Shown here one piece after another: positions 12,145 to 23,723 of a stretch of DNA of 64,000 nt; the stretch's first letter is position 1; the number at the start of each line of letters is the position of its first letter. Both the position numbers and the translations under genes were made by a program. The stretch lies in contig OZ020598.1 of NCBI GenBank assembly GCA_963971535.1, positions 89,814,021 through 89,878,020 on the forward strand. The letters run 5' to 3'. Source of the DNA: Notolepis coatsorum. Its lineage: Eukaryota; Chordata; Actinopteri; Aulopiformes; Paralepididae. The notes beneath the pieces are model-generated. The model was given only the letters and a program-made list of their open reading frames with translations. It searched no databases and was not told the DNA's origin.

Positions 12145-12237
12145 AGTTTAAACCCTCACAATACAGGCTTATAATACCTCTTCTGCCTTGTTGCAGTAGC
12201 GGTATGTTTGCTATTACATGCACCAGTCAGACATGAT

Positions 12238-12238
<1 letters not shown>

Positions 12239-12299
<61 letters not shown>
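12239..12299. repeat. (CA)n microsatellite
   Basis: About 30 CA units. Confidence 0.97.
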
Positions 12300-12301
<2 letters not shown>

Positions 12302-13721
12302 ATAAACACACAGGTACATACATTATATACACACGGTCAGACTGAATGGAAATAACACAATATTATACTAGGTCCCTTTTCCCCAAAATCAGGTTAGAAG
12401 AACTAATAGAAAAATAAAAGAGAATTCATTCTAAGTAATTAGAACTTTTATGACAATCAGAATCCTCTATTATAACCCCCACTTATCATGGTTTCCATGG
12501 GAACTTAAGCCCGGAAATGTAAGGCTGCCCCCTCATATTCCATTAATCAGTCGGTTTGGTCGACAAAGACTTTGTTCGTCGCTTAGTGGATTTTCATGCT
12601 TTTTCCATACAGAGTTATTTCCTGGATGAGTTAAGCACATCTCTGGTAAGCACTAGATTTAGAGGTCCTTCTGCGTTATTGCATGTGGATAATTCTTAAT
12701 TTTACAGATGATTTGTGGATGAATTCAACTATTCAATTAGTAGAGAAAGTCTAGACCTAGCACTCGGTACCAGGTCTTCTGGCGTGCTGTGGTTGAAATA
12801 AGAAACACATTTGGCTGACGTGCAGCCCTGCATTGTGCCTTCAGTGTGCACTGCACTCCTCCATCACATGTGCAGGTAATCAACAGCATACCCTTTAATG
12901 GCAACTCAGTAGTATCTTGCACACCCACCCACGCAGTGCTATTGAGCCAACGCTCTGAGTCTGACATCAGACTCCAGGGGGAGGTCTGAGAGGAGGCTGT
13001 TTTACAGTTTCACAGTTACGATTTGGTGGGTGGTGGTTGTGGCGGTTGTTGTTGTTCAATGAAAGAATACAATGTAAAGCATCAACTCGTTTAATTAAAG
13101 TTAAACTCATAACTTGTAGATTGGTTTTAATTTCTATTAGAAGTGTTTGCAATTATGATCTGGTAACTAAAAAAAGGTTTGTACCATCTGCATATTTCCA
13201 TTTTATTCCCATTATTTCCCATGGAAAGTTTCCACCTTTGAATATTCCCAAAATGTTGCAGCTCTCCTCCTACTGGAGCTGAACAATCAGAGGAAGGTGA
13301 AGTCCTGAGTGATCCAACAAACAGAGGCTTCCCTACAGGCCTCTGGGGTAGAGGAGGGAGAGAGAGGGAGGGATGGGAGGGATGGGAGGGAGGGAGAGGG
13401 AGAAAGTGAGAGAGAGCAAGGGAGGGTGGGAGAGGATAGAGAGAGAGGGAGAGAACAAGCGAGTGAGGAAAAGAGAAGCGAAGAGAAGCCGCCTATTCTC
13501 TGTCCTCGCTCCACCAATCTTTCACCGTCGACTATAAACACACTTCCTCAATCAATATCTGAAATGAAGAGAAAAAACAACACCACTAACCTTCTTACTG
13601 TCCTCTACCATCATGCACTCTTCCTACTATACTATGTCTTTACTACTATGCACTCATCACTACAGCACCCAAGTTTCAACACTGTTTGATGAACATCGTT
13701 ACTTGGCTGTAAGAGTCATAC
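12300..13721. other. No gene; purine-rich tract at 13345-13470
   Basis: No recognisable exon. The purine-rich tract is a degenerate (GGGA)n/(GA)n mixture, and the reading frames it opens on both strands are composition artefacts. Confidence 0.45.
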
Positions 13722-13943
13722 CCTCCCTGTATGTCATGTATGTCCCTATGCCATAAATGTCATGATGTCATGTGTATGTCATACATGTCACTATGAATTG
13801 AAAATGGGGGACCCTGATGTAAACAAGACAAACGTCTTTCTCTGGTCTGCATCCCCTTAACAATTGTGTGTATTGAGCCGTACTGTATTGTACCCATTCT
13901 GCAATCTGTTAAATAAAGTTTTCATTCATTCATTCATCCCTGC
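13722..13943 (+). mobile_element. LINE 3' end, tail family A, (ATTC)n tail
   Basis: It shares its 3' sequence with the coding copy at 41087-42261: TCTGGTCTGCATCCCCTTAA, then TTGTACCCATTCTGCAATCT, then AAATAAAGTTTT and here four ATTC units. It is a 5'-truncated, non-coding copy. Seven other copies in the window carry the same end with differing tail units. Confidence 0.85.
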
Positions 13944-13949
13944 GGACTT

Positions 13950-14013
13950 GTCGTACAGAACTTGTAAGTCGCTTTGGATAAAAGCATCAGCTAAATGACT
14001 AAATGTAAATGTA
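13950..14013 (+). mobile_element. Teleost retroposon 3' end motif
   Basis: AAGTCGCTTTGGATAAAAGC followed by ATCAGCTAAATGACTAAATG is a very common end of fish SINE/LINE copies. It directly follows the previous LINE tail. Only the last ~60 bp are recognisable. Confidence 0.6.
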
Positions 14014-14574
14014 AGAAAGGGAGAGAGGACGGAGAGGGGAAGGAATGGTGGGAGAGGAAAAGAGAGGGGTGAGAAGGAAGACACTACAGCAGAGGGAGAC
14101 ACTACAGTAAATAGAGTTTTTTTTCTGTTTTCTGATGCTGTATAATTAAATGCTTAGCAATGTTTGTAAACAAGGGAATAAAATAGACATATTGTACCAC
14201 TGTACTTAGATCGGTTGAGAATGATACCATACAAAGAGATTACTTCCCACCTAGAACTCAAAATAGATATATGGTAAAAAAGGGAAAAAAATAAAAATAG
14301 TGATTCTGATTCCGAGAGGAAGGAGGGGAGAAGAGGGAGGGAGCGAGGGTGGGAGAGAGGAAGAGAGAGAGAGGGGGAGGAAGAGAGAGAGGGGGAGGAA
14401 GAGAGAGAGAGTGGGAGGGAGGGATGGGTGTATATAAATAACAGTGAAGCTCTATTGTGAGACACAATATGTCATTGTTCGACAGTCCACCATGGATGCA
14501 GCTCTACCCCGGACCCTGTGTACAGGATGACAGTGTGCTGCTTGTGCGTTAGCTAGCGAGCTAGCCGCTAGCGA
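14014..14574. other. No gene; purine-rich tract at 14310-14425
   Basis: The tract is a degenerate GGGAGG/GAGA mixture. The remaining sequence is anonymous. Confidence 0.45.
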
Positions 14575-14591
14575 CCCCCCCCCCCCCCCCC
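14575..14591. repeat. (C)17 homopolymer
   Basis: Uninterrupted run of 17 C; one of nine long G/C homopolymers in the window. Confidence 0.95.
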
Positions 14592-14786
14592 TCTAACACG
14601 CTCAACCCTGAGTCAGGCCTAGATTCTGTTCTGTTCTGTTCCCTTCCCGCCTTAGTCACGTTTTGGACGCCCAGATCAAAACATCTGAGGGGAAGAAGAG
14701 ACACAGTGTTTAGTGACAGGGCCCACTCTTTCCTCCCGACAACAACATTCAGTTAGACAGAGAGGGAGAGTCTGAATGTTTGTATG

Positions 14787-14808
14787 TGTGTGTGCTTGTG
14801 TGTGTGCT

Positions 14809-14857
<49 letters not shown>

Positions 14858-14890
14858 GTGTGTGTGTCTGTGGCTGTGTGTGTGTCTGTG
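14787..14890. repeat. (TG)n microsatellite, imperfect
   Basis: TG-rich tract with CTTG and GCG interruptions. Confidence 0.93.
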
Positions 14891-15954
14891 GCTGGATGGG
14901 AGCCGCTTCACCAGACCGCATGGTTACAGTGTACATTACACGTAATTACAAGTCAGAGGAGAGTAGAAAATGAAAACCATCATTCATTACGGGGCGTGAA
15001 TTGAAGCAGGGCTCAACCTGGGCTTTAAAACGAGCCCAGCCACAGGGAAGAAGAAAATATGAAACAACAACACATCTCTCCGCTATTGTTCAGAGTCGAG
15101 TGTCGACTTTCACTCTCTGTATAGATGATGGTGGTGTGACCCAGATCCAAGTCTCCCCTCTCGGCGTTGAGCGCAGGCCCGTGGGTGATGTGCGGCGGCG
15201 GCAGGCAAGTGACCACATTCACACGGCTCACGGCTGCCATTTTGCTCTCCGTGCTCAGGTTGGGATTCCTTTCCCAACCTCAACATGAGAGGGAAATGGC
15301 TGCCGTGCGAGTGTGGTCAATGGGTGAGATACACACCAACCATACGGTGTAAAATGTGTACAAACACAACAACCACTGTTGTGTCACATTGTGGCCATTG
15401 TGTTCGGGAAATCCTTGTCTGGTGGGTCCGTCTCCACTGTCTGATACTGTGGTGGCCTTCTAGTCTTCCACTTTAAAACTGTGTATGGGAAACATTGGAT
15501 TCTCTGGCTAATAACCATTTACAGGGCTGTCACCACAAAGAGTTCCCGATCTGCCACAAATTCCCACAATAGCACGGTTTTACTAATTGGTGTTGCTCGC
15601 GTCGCCAGCCTGCCACCACCACAAACAACCTAGAAGAAACATAATATCAATATAAGACCCAGATATGATCATTTCCCACGTTCAGGGGAAATGAGAAACT
15701 CCGCCAAGTGGCGACACCCCCGGCAGAGAGAGCAGACCTCTAGTGATCTGTTCAAACTGTGTGGGGGACCCAGGCCTAGAACTGTGCCCTGAGAGAGGGC
15801 ACTGCGGCCTGAGAGGGAGGTTTGCCCTGAGGAGGGAGGTTCGAAGGGAGGGAAGACAGGAGGGAAGACAGGAGGGAAGACCGTCAGGTTTTAAACTGTG
15901 GATACCAAACAGGGAAGGTAAAGACGACTTTAGTTTAAACTGTTAAACAGTAAT
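14891..15954. other. No gene recognised
   Basis: Several short reading frames but none with a recognisable domain, splice context or codon pattern. Confidence 0.45.
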
Positions 15955-16204
15955 CCAGAACTATTTTATTGCACTGCACTGATGCATCATTTTACTCCGT
16001 CTATTCTATTCTACTATTTTATTGCACTGCACTATTTTACTCTTTTTATTATTGTCTATTTTTAAAACTGTGATAGAATCAAACCATAGACAAGGTGGCA
16101 TATTGGGATGTTAGATCCTTATGTGAAAAACGTTTCTGTTGTGAAGCACTTTGAGCTTACATTTTGTATGACAGGTGCTATACAAATAAAGTTTATTATT
16201 ATTA

Positions 16205-16270
<66 letters not shown>
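15955..16270 (+). mobile_element. L2-like LINE 3' end with (ATT)n tail
   Basis: Homologous to 7830-8255 but with the complete end: AAGCACTTTGAGCTTACA, then GACAGGTGCTATACAAATAA, then AGTTTATTATT and about 70 bp of ATT repeat (16195-16270). This is the typical 3' terminus of fish L2-type LINEs. Confidence 0.75.
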
Positions 16271-17305
16271 CTGTGGACATAATTTCCTCAACTATGTCTT
16301 CAACTTCCCAAGAGTCAGGGCCTCAAGTGTCTGCAGTTCAACAGAGGTCCGCTCTCCTCCAGGTGATGTCCTGCCGAGCTCTCGAGACACAGAGATCACG
16401 GATCTGGGCTTTAAGAAGAGTCCAGGAGCTACACACAGTAGCTCTTTATAAAACCTCCATGTGAACAAGCGGCTAAAAAGGCAAACTCCTTCTAAATAAA
16501 AAAAACACCCGGAATCAAACTCCGAGATCCAACTGAATTACATAATAGCGTCGTTGACTCCTTCTAGTGTATCAAAGCGGTCTGTGAAGAGGAAGCCGTG
16601 ATCTGCGCTGTTCCTGTCTGTGTTGACTAGAAGAAGTGGTACAATACAAGTGAGGGAGGGTATGCTTGGGGCTTCTGCGCACTTCCCAATCAGATAGTGT
16701 GTGTGTATGTATGTGTGTATGTGTCTATGCGTGCCTGTGTGTATATGCAACCGGACACGTGTGTATATATGTGGATGTTTCCCTGAATTTGTATGCACAA
16801 AGTCGTCCACGGATTGTATTCAAGTGTACATGCGTGTGTGTGTACATGTGTGTGTGCCTTTTGATGTCACCCCCCTATCAGTACTTGAGATCTGCTCCCA
16901 GATGGTTATGGTGTAATTACCGCCAGAGGGCTCTCGCCGTAAACCACTACAAAAACACCAAAAGGCGATAACGCCGGGTCAATCAGCGTCTCTAACTAAA
17001 GCAGCAAAGAAGAGGTTAGGTGTGTGTGTATAACTTTGTTCATTTGATGTCAAAGCAGCGTTGACCATAATTGTATGCAGCGGCCAGCATGACATAAGAG
17101 CAAAATGGCCGCCGAGTGAATATGATCAATTCCACATATTTAGGCTGCAATTGAACTGTCTTGGTGAAAGGGGGGGGGGGGGGTCTGAATGTAACATCAC
17201 TGAGGAGAGAGAGAGCCAATAAGACGTTAACAGTGTATCTCTAACATTTAAAAGCATGTTTCCATGTCTTGGTCACACAGCCTAATAGGTTAACACCAAA
17301 ACAAA
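16271..17305. other. No gene; TG-rich patch and (G)14
   Basis: An imperfect TG-rich stretch lies at 16698-16860 and a (G)14 run at 17170-17183. No exon-like frame. Confidence 0.45.
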
Positions 17306-18480
17306 ACAAACTATGCTGTTCCTCGTACTAGCTCGGGCTAGTTAGCCACAAACCAATGCAAAGTCAATGGAGTCAAGCTCTTGTCTCTACAGGCTGACTG
17401 AGGCTCACTTGAGATTTACTCCACACTGTGCACACATAGTAAATGTCACTGGGCCTCACGTGGTCAGCTTGTACTGACAGGAGCTCGACCCCATTGACTT
17501 TGCATTCGTCTGCGGCTAACTAGTAGGGGTGGGAATCACCAGTTTCATCACGATACGATATCGATTCTTTGGACAACGATACAATATTTGCCGATATCAC
17601 AAAGTCTGCCACGATACGATACGATTCGATTCAGGTGCCTGCGATCGATATGAGGCGATATTATGTGCCCATTTAACACAATCAGTCACATTTAGATAAA
17701 CTAAAAAAAAGGCTACGGAAATATCAATTGATGTTTTTATTTTTTAGCTCTTCCAGACATTTAAATGAAAAACAATCTATTGTTTTTAATACAAATAGAC
17801 CTCCTGTTCACTTTTTATATATTGAGCTTTAAACTTTAAGTCAAATGTTTTGGAACTCACAACACGCAAGCTAAAACCCCTTCCTCTCCCAAACTTCCTA
17901 CATTTGTTTTATGTTGCATGATGATCATGAATACATTTATTATGTATTCATGTTTAAATATCAACATTATCTGTCCATCCTCAGTAACACACACACACAC
18001 ACATACAGAATGCCCCTCCCCCAGTCCCCCACAGAAAGGTAGACTGCCCCCGCCCCCCCTTCCCCTCTCCTGTCTCCTGTTCTCTCTCACGGATAGCTGC
18101 TTAGCTTAGTTAGCTTAAGCAGCCAACGTGACGTTCATTTAGATATTTAACGCGACGTGGGCCTAAAGGAATGGCGACGATGCAAAGCATGTTAGATGCA
18201 TTTGACCCGTTGCGGGGGGAAAACTGCACACTTATATCGGGTCGCAAAATAGACGCTATGTAATGTCTACACAGAGTTTCACAATACTGGGCGCCGGCGG
18301 ATATGACTCGCAGGATTTTCAAAATAAGAGTATCGCAATATGAATCGATCTTTTTACGTTGCATCGATCCTATTTTATTATTGATAATAGATCGATATAT
18401 CGATCTGGATCGATGTATCGTCCCACTCCTACTAACTAGCCAGAGCTACGTAAGAACAGCATGGATTGCGCTGAGAAAGG
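17306..18480. mobile_element. Inverted-repeat MITE split by a hAT element
   Basis: The left arm TATGCTGTTCCTCGTACTAG then CTCGGGCTAGTTAGCC pairs with the right end, whose reverse complement is CATGCTGTTCTTACGTAGCT then CTGGCTAGTTAGCC. An inner pair, CAATGCAAAGTCAATGG (near 17352) and CCATTGACTTTGCATTC (17491), supports a palindromic element of roughly 260 bp before insertion. The hAT MITE at 17524-18431 landed inside the right arm, at its CTAACTAG. Outer ends are approximate. Confidence 0.65.
17524..18431. mobile_element. hAT MITE, 908 bp, 8-bp TSD
   Basis: The termini TAGGGGTGGGAA and TCCCACTCCTA are inverted repeats, flanked by the 8-bp direct repeat CTAACTAG at 17516-17523 and 18432-18439. 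Repeated ATCGATAC-type strings near both ends are typical of this fish MITE group. There is no transposase reading frame, so it is non-autonomous. It contains a short (CA)n near 17988-18004. Confidence 0.88.
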
Positions 18481-18899
18481 ACTCTAGATACCAATCAACA
18501 ACAACTAAGTAGGGCTGTAACGAATGTCCTTTTTTTTTTTTTTTAACATTGGAAGCTTCTATTGATGTTTTTGAATGAAGCTTCGAATGTCTGTCGTCAT
18601 ATTTTATATTTTAATCATAAAAGAAAATTCTAGAAAATACAAACATTTCCAAAAGAAATCCTCAAACAAAATCCTCAATTTGAATAAAGTGATTAATCTG
18701 ATTAAATGTATTTTTTTATTAAATCAACTTTCTTTAACACATTGAGAGCCACGCCCCTATGCCCAGATAACCCCTTCCGTGCCAGCGCTTTAGTCAATGG
18801 GAGGTCGGGAATATTTGCGAACGCTTAAACTATATCTTAAATTGTGGCTATATGGGTCTAAAACACCCCTCGCTTATCAATGACTTGCTTGCAGTCAAC

Positions 18900-19282
18900 T
18901 AGGGCTGTCATACTTCGAAGCTTCGTTCGATGGGCATGGGATTCGAATATGAAAATAAAATTCGATTATTTAAAAAAAATAAAAAAAATTGTTAACTACA
19001 ACAAGCAATGCTGTTTGTTATTTAAGATGAGGTCGGACTCGGCACTGACAGATTTGTGTTCGTTGTGCTGCTTTTATGAAGCCTCAAATGACGGCAACGT
19101 GTTTTGTTTGTTTAAGATTTAAAAAGGTTTAAACTTTACAGCACTGACAAAGTTTAACAAAGTGCTGTACAAGTCCCACAACATTAAACACATTTTTTAT
19201 TTTTTTTAAGATTTCTAATTATTTTTTAATTTTTTTATCTCGAAGCTTCGAATTCCAAAAAATTATTTGAAGGTCAGCCCTA
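18900..19282. mobile_element. hAT MITE, 383 bp, 8-bp TSD
   Basis: The ends are TAGGGCTGTC and AGGTCAGCCCTA, flanked by the perfect 8-bp repeat CAGTCAAC (18892-18899 and 19283-19290). Sub-terminal CTTCGAAGCTTCG recurs at the right as CTCGAAGCTTCG. A second, right-truncated copy of the same family lies at 22664-23060 and is nearly identical over some 250 bp. Confidence 0.92.
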
Positions 19283-20031
19283 CAGTCAACATGTATGAAA
19301 TTGCATTGGTACATTTCCGTTTTGAATAAGAGTATAGTTTCGGAGAGTTCTAATCATTTCAGAGAAATTCCGCGATAATAGCCCTTTAGTGGAATACACA
19401 AAACAGTAAACACGTTGTAATTTTTCGGCTGATTTATGAATCGTTTTCAAATAAACGCTAGATTATCGATAGTATATGTGTACTTATGCACGCTACAGAA
19501 GCGGGCTGAAAAATCGATTATCTATGCCGTGATTAGCATTAACGTTACGCACACACACACGTTGTGATCGCTGTGAAAAAAACATCCGATTAACCGAAAA
19601 CTGGTAACATAGAGTCCTTACCTCACATCAGATGTTCAGCAAAAAGATTCATCCAATTCCTGATCGCCATTCCAAATATCGATCGCGTTTATTGATCCAA
19701 CGTTATAGTCTGAAACAGATAATCGTAATCGACGCTTCTTCCAGTCCCCTCAGTCAATGCAATAGTATCCAGATGCATGCCCCAGAAGTAAAACGTGGAC
19801 CGGAGTTATTTTTTCGATGCACTTTTTCAGCCAATCCAATCCAATGATGTGCAATACCATCCGGGAGACGATAGGCGGCGGTATTTGCCCTTTTCGAGCT
19901 CAGAGCCATTCCCAATCAGGGCTGTACGCTAAGCTTTTTCACTAGGGGCACACTTGCCCCTAAATGAGAAATTTAGGGGCAAAGAATATTTTTTAGGGGC
20001 ACATTTTTAAATAACTATTTTACCATTATAG

Positions 20032-20320
20032 TAGGGCTGGGCGATATGGCCTCTAAATGATATCGCGATCTTTTTTGGCCATATCACGAATGATACACGA
20101 TATATATCGCAATATTTTTACATTTCCTCTAAAGCACTTAAAAATGCTTGATTTAACCCTTTGATGCATACAGTCACGCCAATATGATGATTATAATAAG
20201 TCCCTGCAACATATGTTTGCATTATTAAACCATGGAGATGCTTTAAAAAATAATTTAATGAAAATGTACTAAGAGTAGTCTACTGACACACTATTAAAAA
20301 ATGTATTTACATCTAAGACC
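20032..20320 (+). mobile_element. hAT MITE left end (TAGGGCTGGGCGATATGGCC)
   Basis: TAGGGCTGGGCGATATGGCC followed by ATATCGCGATC and ATATATCGCAAT is the left end of a very common fish hAT MITE. The matching right end was not found, so the copy is broken and its end is approximate. Confidence 0.6.
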
Positions 20321-20386
20321 ATTTATATAAAAACTTTTGGGTGCCTTTTTTTTGCACAGTACTGTGTTTTCTATCCACTTTAGCCA

Positions 20387-20387
20387 A

Positions 20388-20430
<43 letters not shown>
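20387..20430. repeat. (CA)n(TA)n tract
   Basis: Short mixed CA and TA dinucleotide repeats. Confidence 0.9.
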
Positions 20431-20603
20431 CACTACTGTGAGAAAATAATAATCACACACACAAAGGGATAATGGCTTATAGCAGACTTAATGATTTTAG
20501 AATATTTCAGATAATGAAATTAAATGTTTATATCATCAACTATCCAGTTAGTATTTATACTGTCTGTAACGTTTGGCTACTTTAAATCATTGAATGTAGA
20601 GAG

Positions 20604-20661
20604 AGCTGTACTGTATTGTACCCATTCTGCAATCTGTTAATAAAGTTTTCAATCAATCAAA
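20604..20661 (+). mobile_element. LINE 3' end, tail family A, (AATC)n tail
   Basis: GAGCTGTACTGTATTGTACC followed by CATTCTGCAATCTGTTAATA and AAGTTTTCAATCAATC. It is the shortest copy of the family, only the last ~55 bp. Confidence 0.85.
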
Positions 20662-20706
20662 GCGAGAGAGAGAGAGAGAGGGGGCGAGAACGAATGAGAG
20701 AGCCAG

Positions 20707-20723
20707 CCCCCCCCCCCCCCCCC
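20707..20723. repeat. (C)17 homopolymer
   Basis: Uninterrupted run of C at the edge of the dispersed segment 20725-21060. Confidence 0.95.
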
Positions 20724-20724
20724 G

Positions 20725-21060
20725 GGTTTTATAGGTTCGCGTTTTGATCGTCTAAGCTGCCGTAGGTGATGACGTCACACTCGAATGTAAACAGGAAGCG
20801 TTTAACAGACGGAGATGGAAAGTGGATGATATACAGTAACAGAAACGAATAACCAATAAATATGAAGTTATGTTTAAACTTCTGTTGTCAAGCGTCAATA
20901 TAACCCACCCCCTTTCCTCCCGAATGGAACTAGTGTTGTGGAGTCCGCTTTGACTGGTGTCCAGGGTTAGCAGCAGCTAACGCTAGTTAGCTTAGCATAA
21001 TCCTAATGGATACCGTGGATAGCAGCTAACGTTAGCCCATTGCTCGTGTCAATCAAATTG
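20725..21060. repeat. Dispersed segment shared with 52010-52330
   Basis: It is collinear with 52010-52330: shared strings include AACCAATAAATATGAAGTT, TCTGTTGTCAAGC, GTCAATATAACCCACCCCC and CTAGTTAGCTTAGC. Both copies lie inside inverted-repeat elements with different termini. No coding potential. Confidence 0.75.
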
Positions 21061-21729
21061 CATGTTATTAAAGGTCCGCGCTGGTCTGTCTAATGAAATT
21101 ACAACCGCAACATTATGCCCTGGTTGTAGGCTAATGTTTTATCCAATTTGTATGGATTAATTTAGGAGTGAAATGCGAATGAAGGGTTGCAATCACTACT
21201 CGCAAGCTTGCCCCCAGATGATATTTTCCACTCGCACCGGCCAGATTAGGGGGCAATTTGCGACGAGATGATCGCAGTGTACAGCCCTGCCAATGATAAC
21301 GTCAGGCTGGATGGATGAAAACTCGTCATTGGCACTCAACGCATGGCGAGTTAAGACGACTAATCTCGTCATTGGCACTCAAAGTGTTAATGAATATAAC
21401 TTGTCAGTTTCGTCAACATAAATAATCCAATAAGGGCACGGTTGGTACGAAAGTGATGGTGACGTCTTGATGGAGCGCCAAGCGGATGCAGATAGGCTAC
21501 ATCATTTATGATAAATGTTTTATTTGAATTTTTATGACAAGTCATACTATAATAGTATAATATTAGTGTAGCCTAATCTTTATCTGCAACTGTGAAGAAA
21601 AACCCCCATTGGTTTAAACAGAATGAATAAACATACAAAAATATATATATATTTGAATGTTGATTTAGAATTTGAATGTCAACGTTATGAATGAAGCTTC
21701 GAAGCGTCGAACTATTCGGTACAGCCATA

Positions 21730-22152
21730 TTAGTAAGTAATAATTAATAATAATGAATATGGCTAGAGTTCAAAAGAACAGAACTATCCCTTTAAGTGTG
21801 ACTTTGTTAAGTGTGACTGTGTTAAGTGTTTTTATGTGCGTCTATCTTTCCTACATTGGAAGTGGAGGCAGCGTAATGGCCGGCATCCTGTCCCGTCTGC
21901 TCTCACACTGTGGTCCATGGAAACAGCTTGCTAGCAAATAGCAATGTGACTCGAGGGGAGTCAGGGACACACAGGATATGTGATGTGAACAAAATGACCC
22001 CAGGCCTTTAGTGGTATTCTGAAGAGGAAGAAGAACTGGTGATGATAATGATGACGGTGGTGATGGGAAAGGTGGTATGTCATGAGTATGTATGACGTGG
22101 TATGACTAAGCTTTACAATCAATAAACAAACCTTTCCTTTGTCCAACTATAC
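21730..22152. other. No gene recognised
   Basis: Anonymous sequence. A short frame near 21753 has no recognisable domain. Confidence 0.45.
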
Positions 22153-22255
22153 AGTGTAGTGTTGTCACAATACTGGAATTTCGAACTTCGATACGATACC
22201 TTGAAAAGTATCGATATTCGATACCATTTTCGATACATGGAAAAAGGTTCAATCT
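22153..22255 (+). mobile_element. hAT MITE left end, truncated
   Basis: CAGTGTAGTGTTGTCACAAT followed by GATACGATACC and ATCGATATTCGATACC is a typical end of fish hAT MITEs. It runs into the minisatellite and no right end is seen. Confidence 0.5.
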
Positions 22256-22480
22256 TAAAATGTGTAAAAAAAAAAGACGCAACATGCAGCACTGTGACAG
22301 ACTCAGGGCAACATGCAGCACTGTGACAGACTCAGAGCAACATTACTGTAATACTGTGACAGACTCAGAGCAACATTACTGTAATACTGTGACAGACTCA
22401 GAGCAACATTACTGTAATACTGTGACAGACTCAGAGCAACATTACTGTAATACTGTGACAGACTCAGAGCAACATTACTG

Positions 22481-23025
22481 TAGAGCCATATGAAATCCGT
22501 TTTATTTTTTTCCAAATTCCATTTTATTTTTTTCCAAATTCCGTTTTTTCCGTTTGAATATTTCAGAATTCTGTATTTTGCTTTGTACGCTCATTTTACC
22601 ATCAGAAATAGTGTCTAATAAGTGGGAATGAATAAATGTCCACAATTTAATAAGATTATTTAATAGGGCTGTCTTAAATACTTTGAAGCTTCAAAGCTTC
22701 GTTCGATGGGCATGGAATTCGAATATGAAAATAAAATTTGATTATTAAAAAAAAAAAAAAAAATTATATATATTTTTGCAAAATCAACTCTGCCTCTCTT
22801 TGTTAACTACAACAAGCAATGCTGTTTGTTATTTAAGATGAGGTCGGACTCGGCACTGACAGATTTGTGTTCATTGTGCTGCTTTTATAAAGCCTCAAAT
22901 GACTGCTTACAATATTTCATGAAAGCAAAGTGTTTTGTTTGTCTAAGATTTTAAAAGGTTTAAACTTTACAGCACTGACAAAGTTGAACAAAGTGCTGTA
23001 CAAGTCCCACAACATAAAAAAATAA

Positions 23026-23058
<33 letters not shown>

Positions 23059-23149
23059 TATTTTATTTTTTTATAGTGGATTCCATTTTTATTGCTCAAT
23101 TCCGCGATTCCGTCCGCGATTCCGTGATCGCGGATTCCATATGGCTCTA
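22481..23149. mobile_element. hAT element, 669 bp, in the minisatellite
   Basis: The termini are TAGAGCCATATGAAATCCG and the reverse complement TAGAGCCATATGGAATCCG. They are flanked by the 8-bp direct repeat CATTACTG (22473-22480 and 23150-23157), which is part of the minisatellite unit. The interior has no transposase and contains a second hAT MITE. Confidence 0.9.
22664..23060 (+). mobile_element. hAT MITE nested in the hAT element
   Basis: It starts TAGGGCTGTCTTAAATACTT and follows the sequence of the complete copy at 18900-19282 through AAAGTGCTGTACAAGTCCCA. The right third has been replaced by A/T-rich DNA with a (TA)n tract (23038-23061), and the right terminus is not recognisable. Confidence 0.75.
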
Positions 23150-23723
23150 CATTACTGTGACAGACTCAGAGCAACATTACTGTGACAGACTCAGGGCAAC
23201 ATTACTGTGACAGACTCAGAGCAACATTACTGTGACAGACTCAGAGCAACATTACTGTGACAGACTCAGGGCAACATTACAGTGACAGACTCAGAGCAAC
23301 ATTACTGTGACAGACTCAGGGCAACATTACTGTGACAGACTCAGGGCAACATTACTGTGACAGACTCAGAGCAACATTACTGTGACAGACTCAGGGCAAC
23401 ATTACAGTGACAGACTCAGAGCAACATTACTGTGACAGACTCAGGGCAACATTACTGTGACAGACTCAGAGCAACATTACTGTGACAGACTCAGAGCAAC
23501 ATTACTGTGACAGACTCAGAGCAACATTACTGTGACAGACTCAGAGCAACATTACTGTGACAGACTCAGAGCAACATTACTGTGACAGACTCAGGGCAAC
23601 ATGCAGCACTGTGACAGACTCAGAGCAACATTACTGCAACAGACTCAGAGCAACATTACTGTGACAGACTCAGAGCAACATTACTGTGACAGACTCAGGG
23701 CAACAATACTGTGACAGACTCAG

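Larger units (their letters stand above)
19917..21289. mobile_element. hAT-like element with CAGGGCTGTAC ends
   Basis: The left terminus CAGGGCTGTACGCTAAGC and the right terminus (reverse complement CAGGGCTGTACACTGCGA) are inverted repeats. The flanking CCAAT repeats (19912-19916 and 21290-21294) are only 5 bp, shorter than the usual 8 bp for hAT, so classification is tentative. It contains a further MITE end, a LINE tail and a dispersed segment. Confidence 0.6.
18734..21390. mobile_element. TTAA-type element ends enclosing further insertions
   Basis: TTAACACATTGAGAGCC at 18734 and its partner at the right end (reverse complement TTAACACTTTGAGTGCC, ending 21390) form 17-bp inverted repeats that begin with TTAA, as in piggyBac-type elements. 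The interior now holds two hAT insertions, so its own sequence is short. No transposase frame. Confidence 0.6.
18510..21729. mobile_element. Possible outer hAT element of a nest
   Basis: The left end TAGGGCTGTAACGAAT and the right end (reverse complement TATGGCTGTACCGAAT) are inverted repeats, and both are followed by GAAGCTTC-rich sub-terminal DNA. The flanks CAACTAAG and TTAGTAAG share only part of an 8-bp duplication. If real, the element has been inflated to 3.2 kb by the insertions listed below. Confidence 0.45.

Noticed and set aside
13287-13689. Gly/Glu/Arg and Ser/Leu/Pro frames over the purine tract
   Set aside because: Low-complexity GGGA/GA repeat; the same at 14154-14467.
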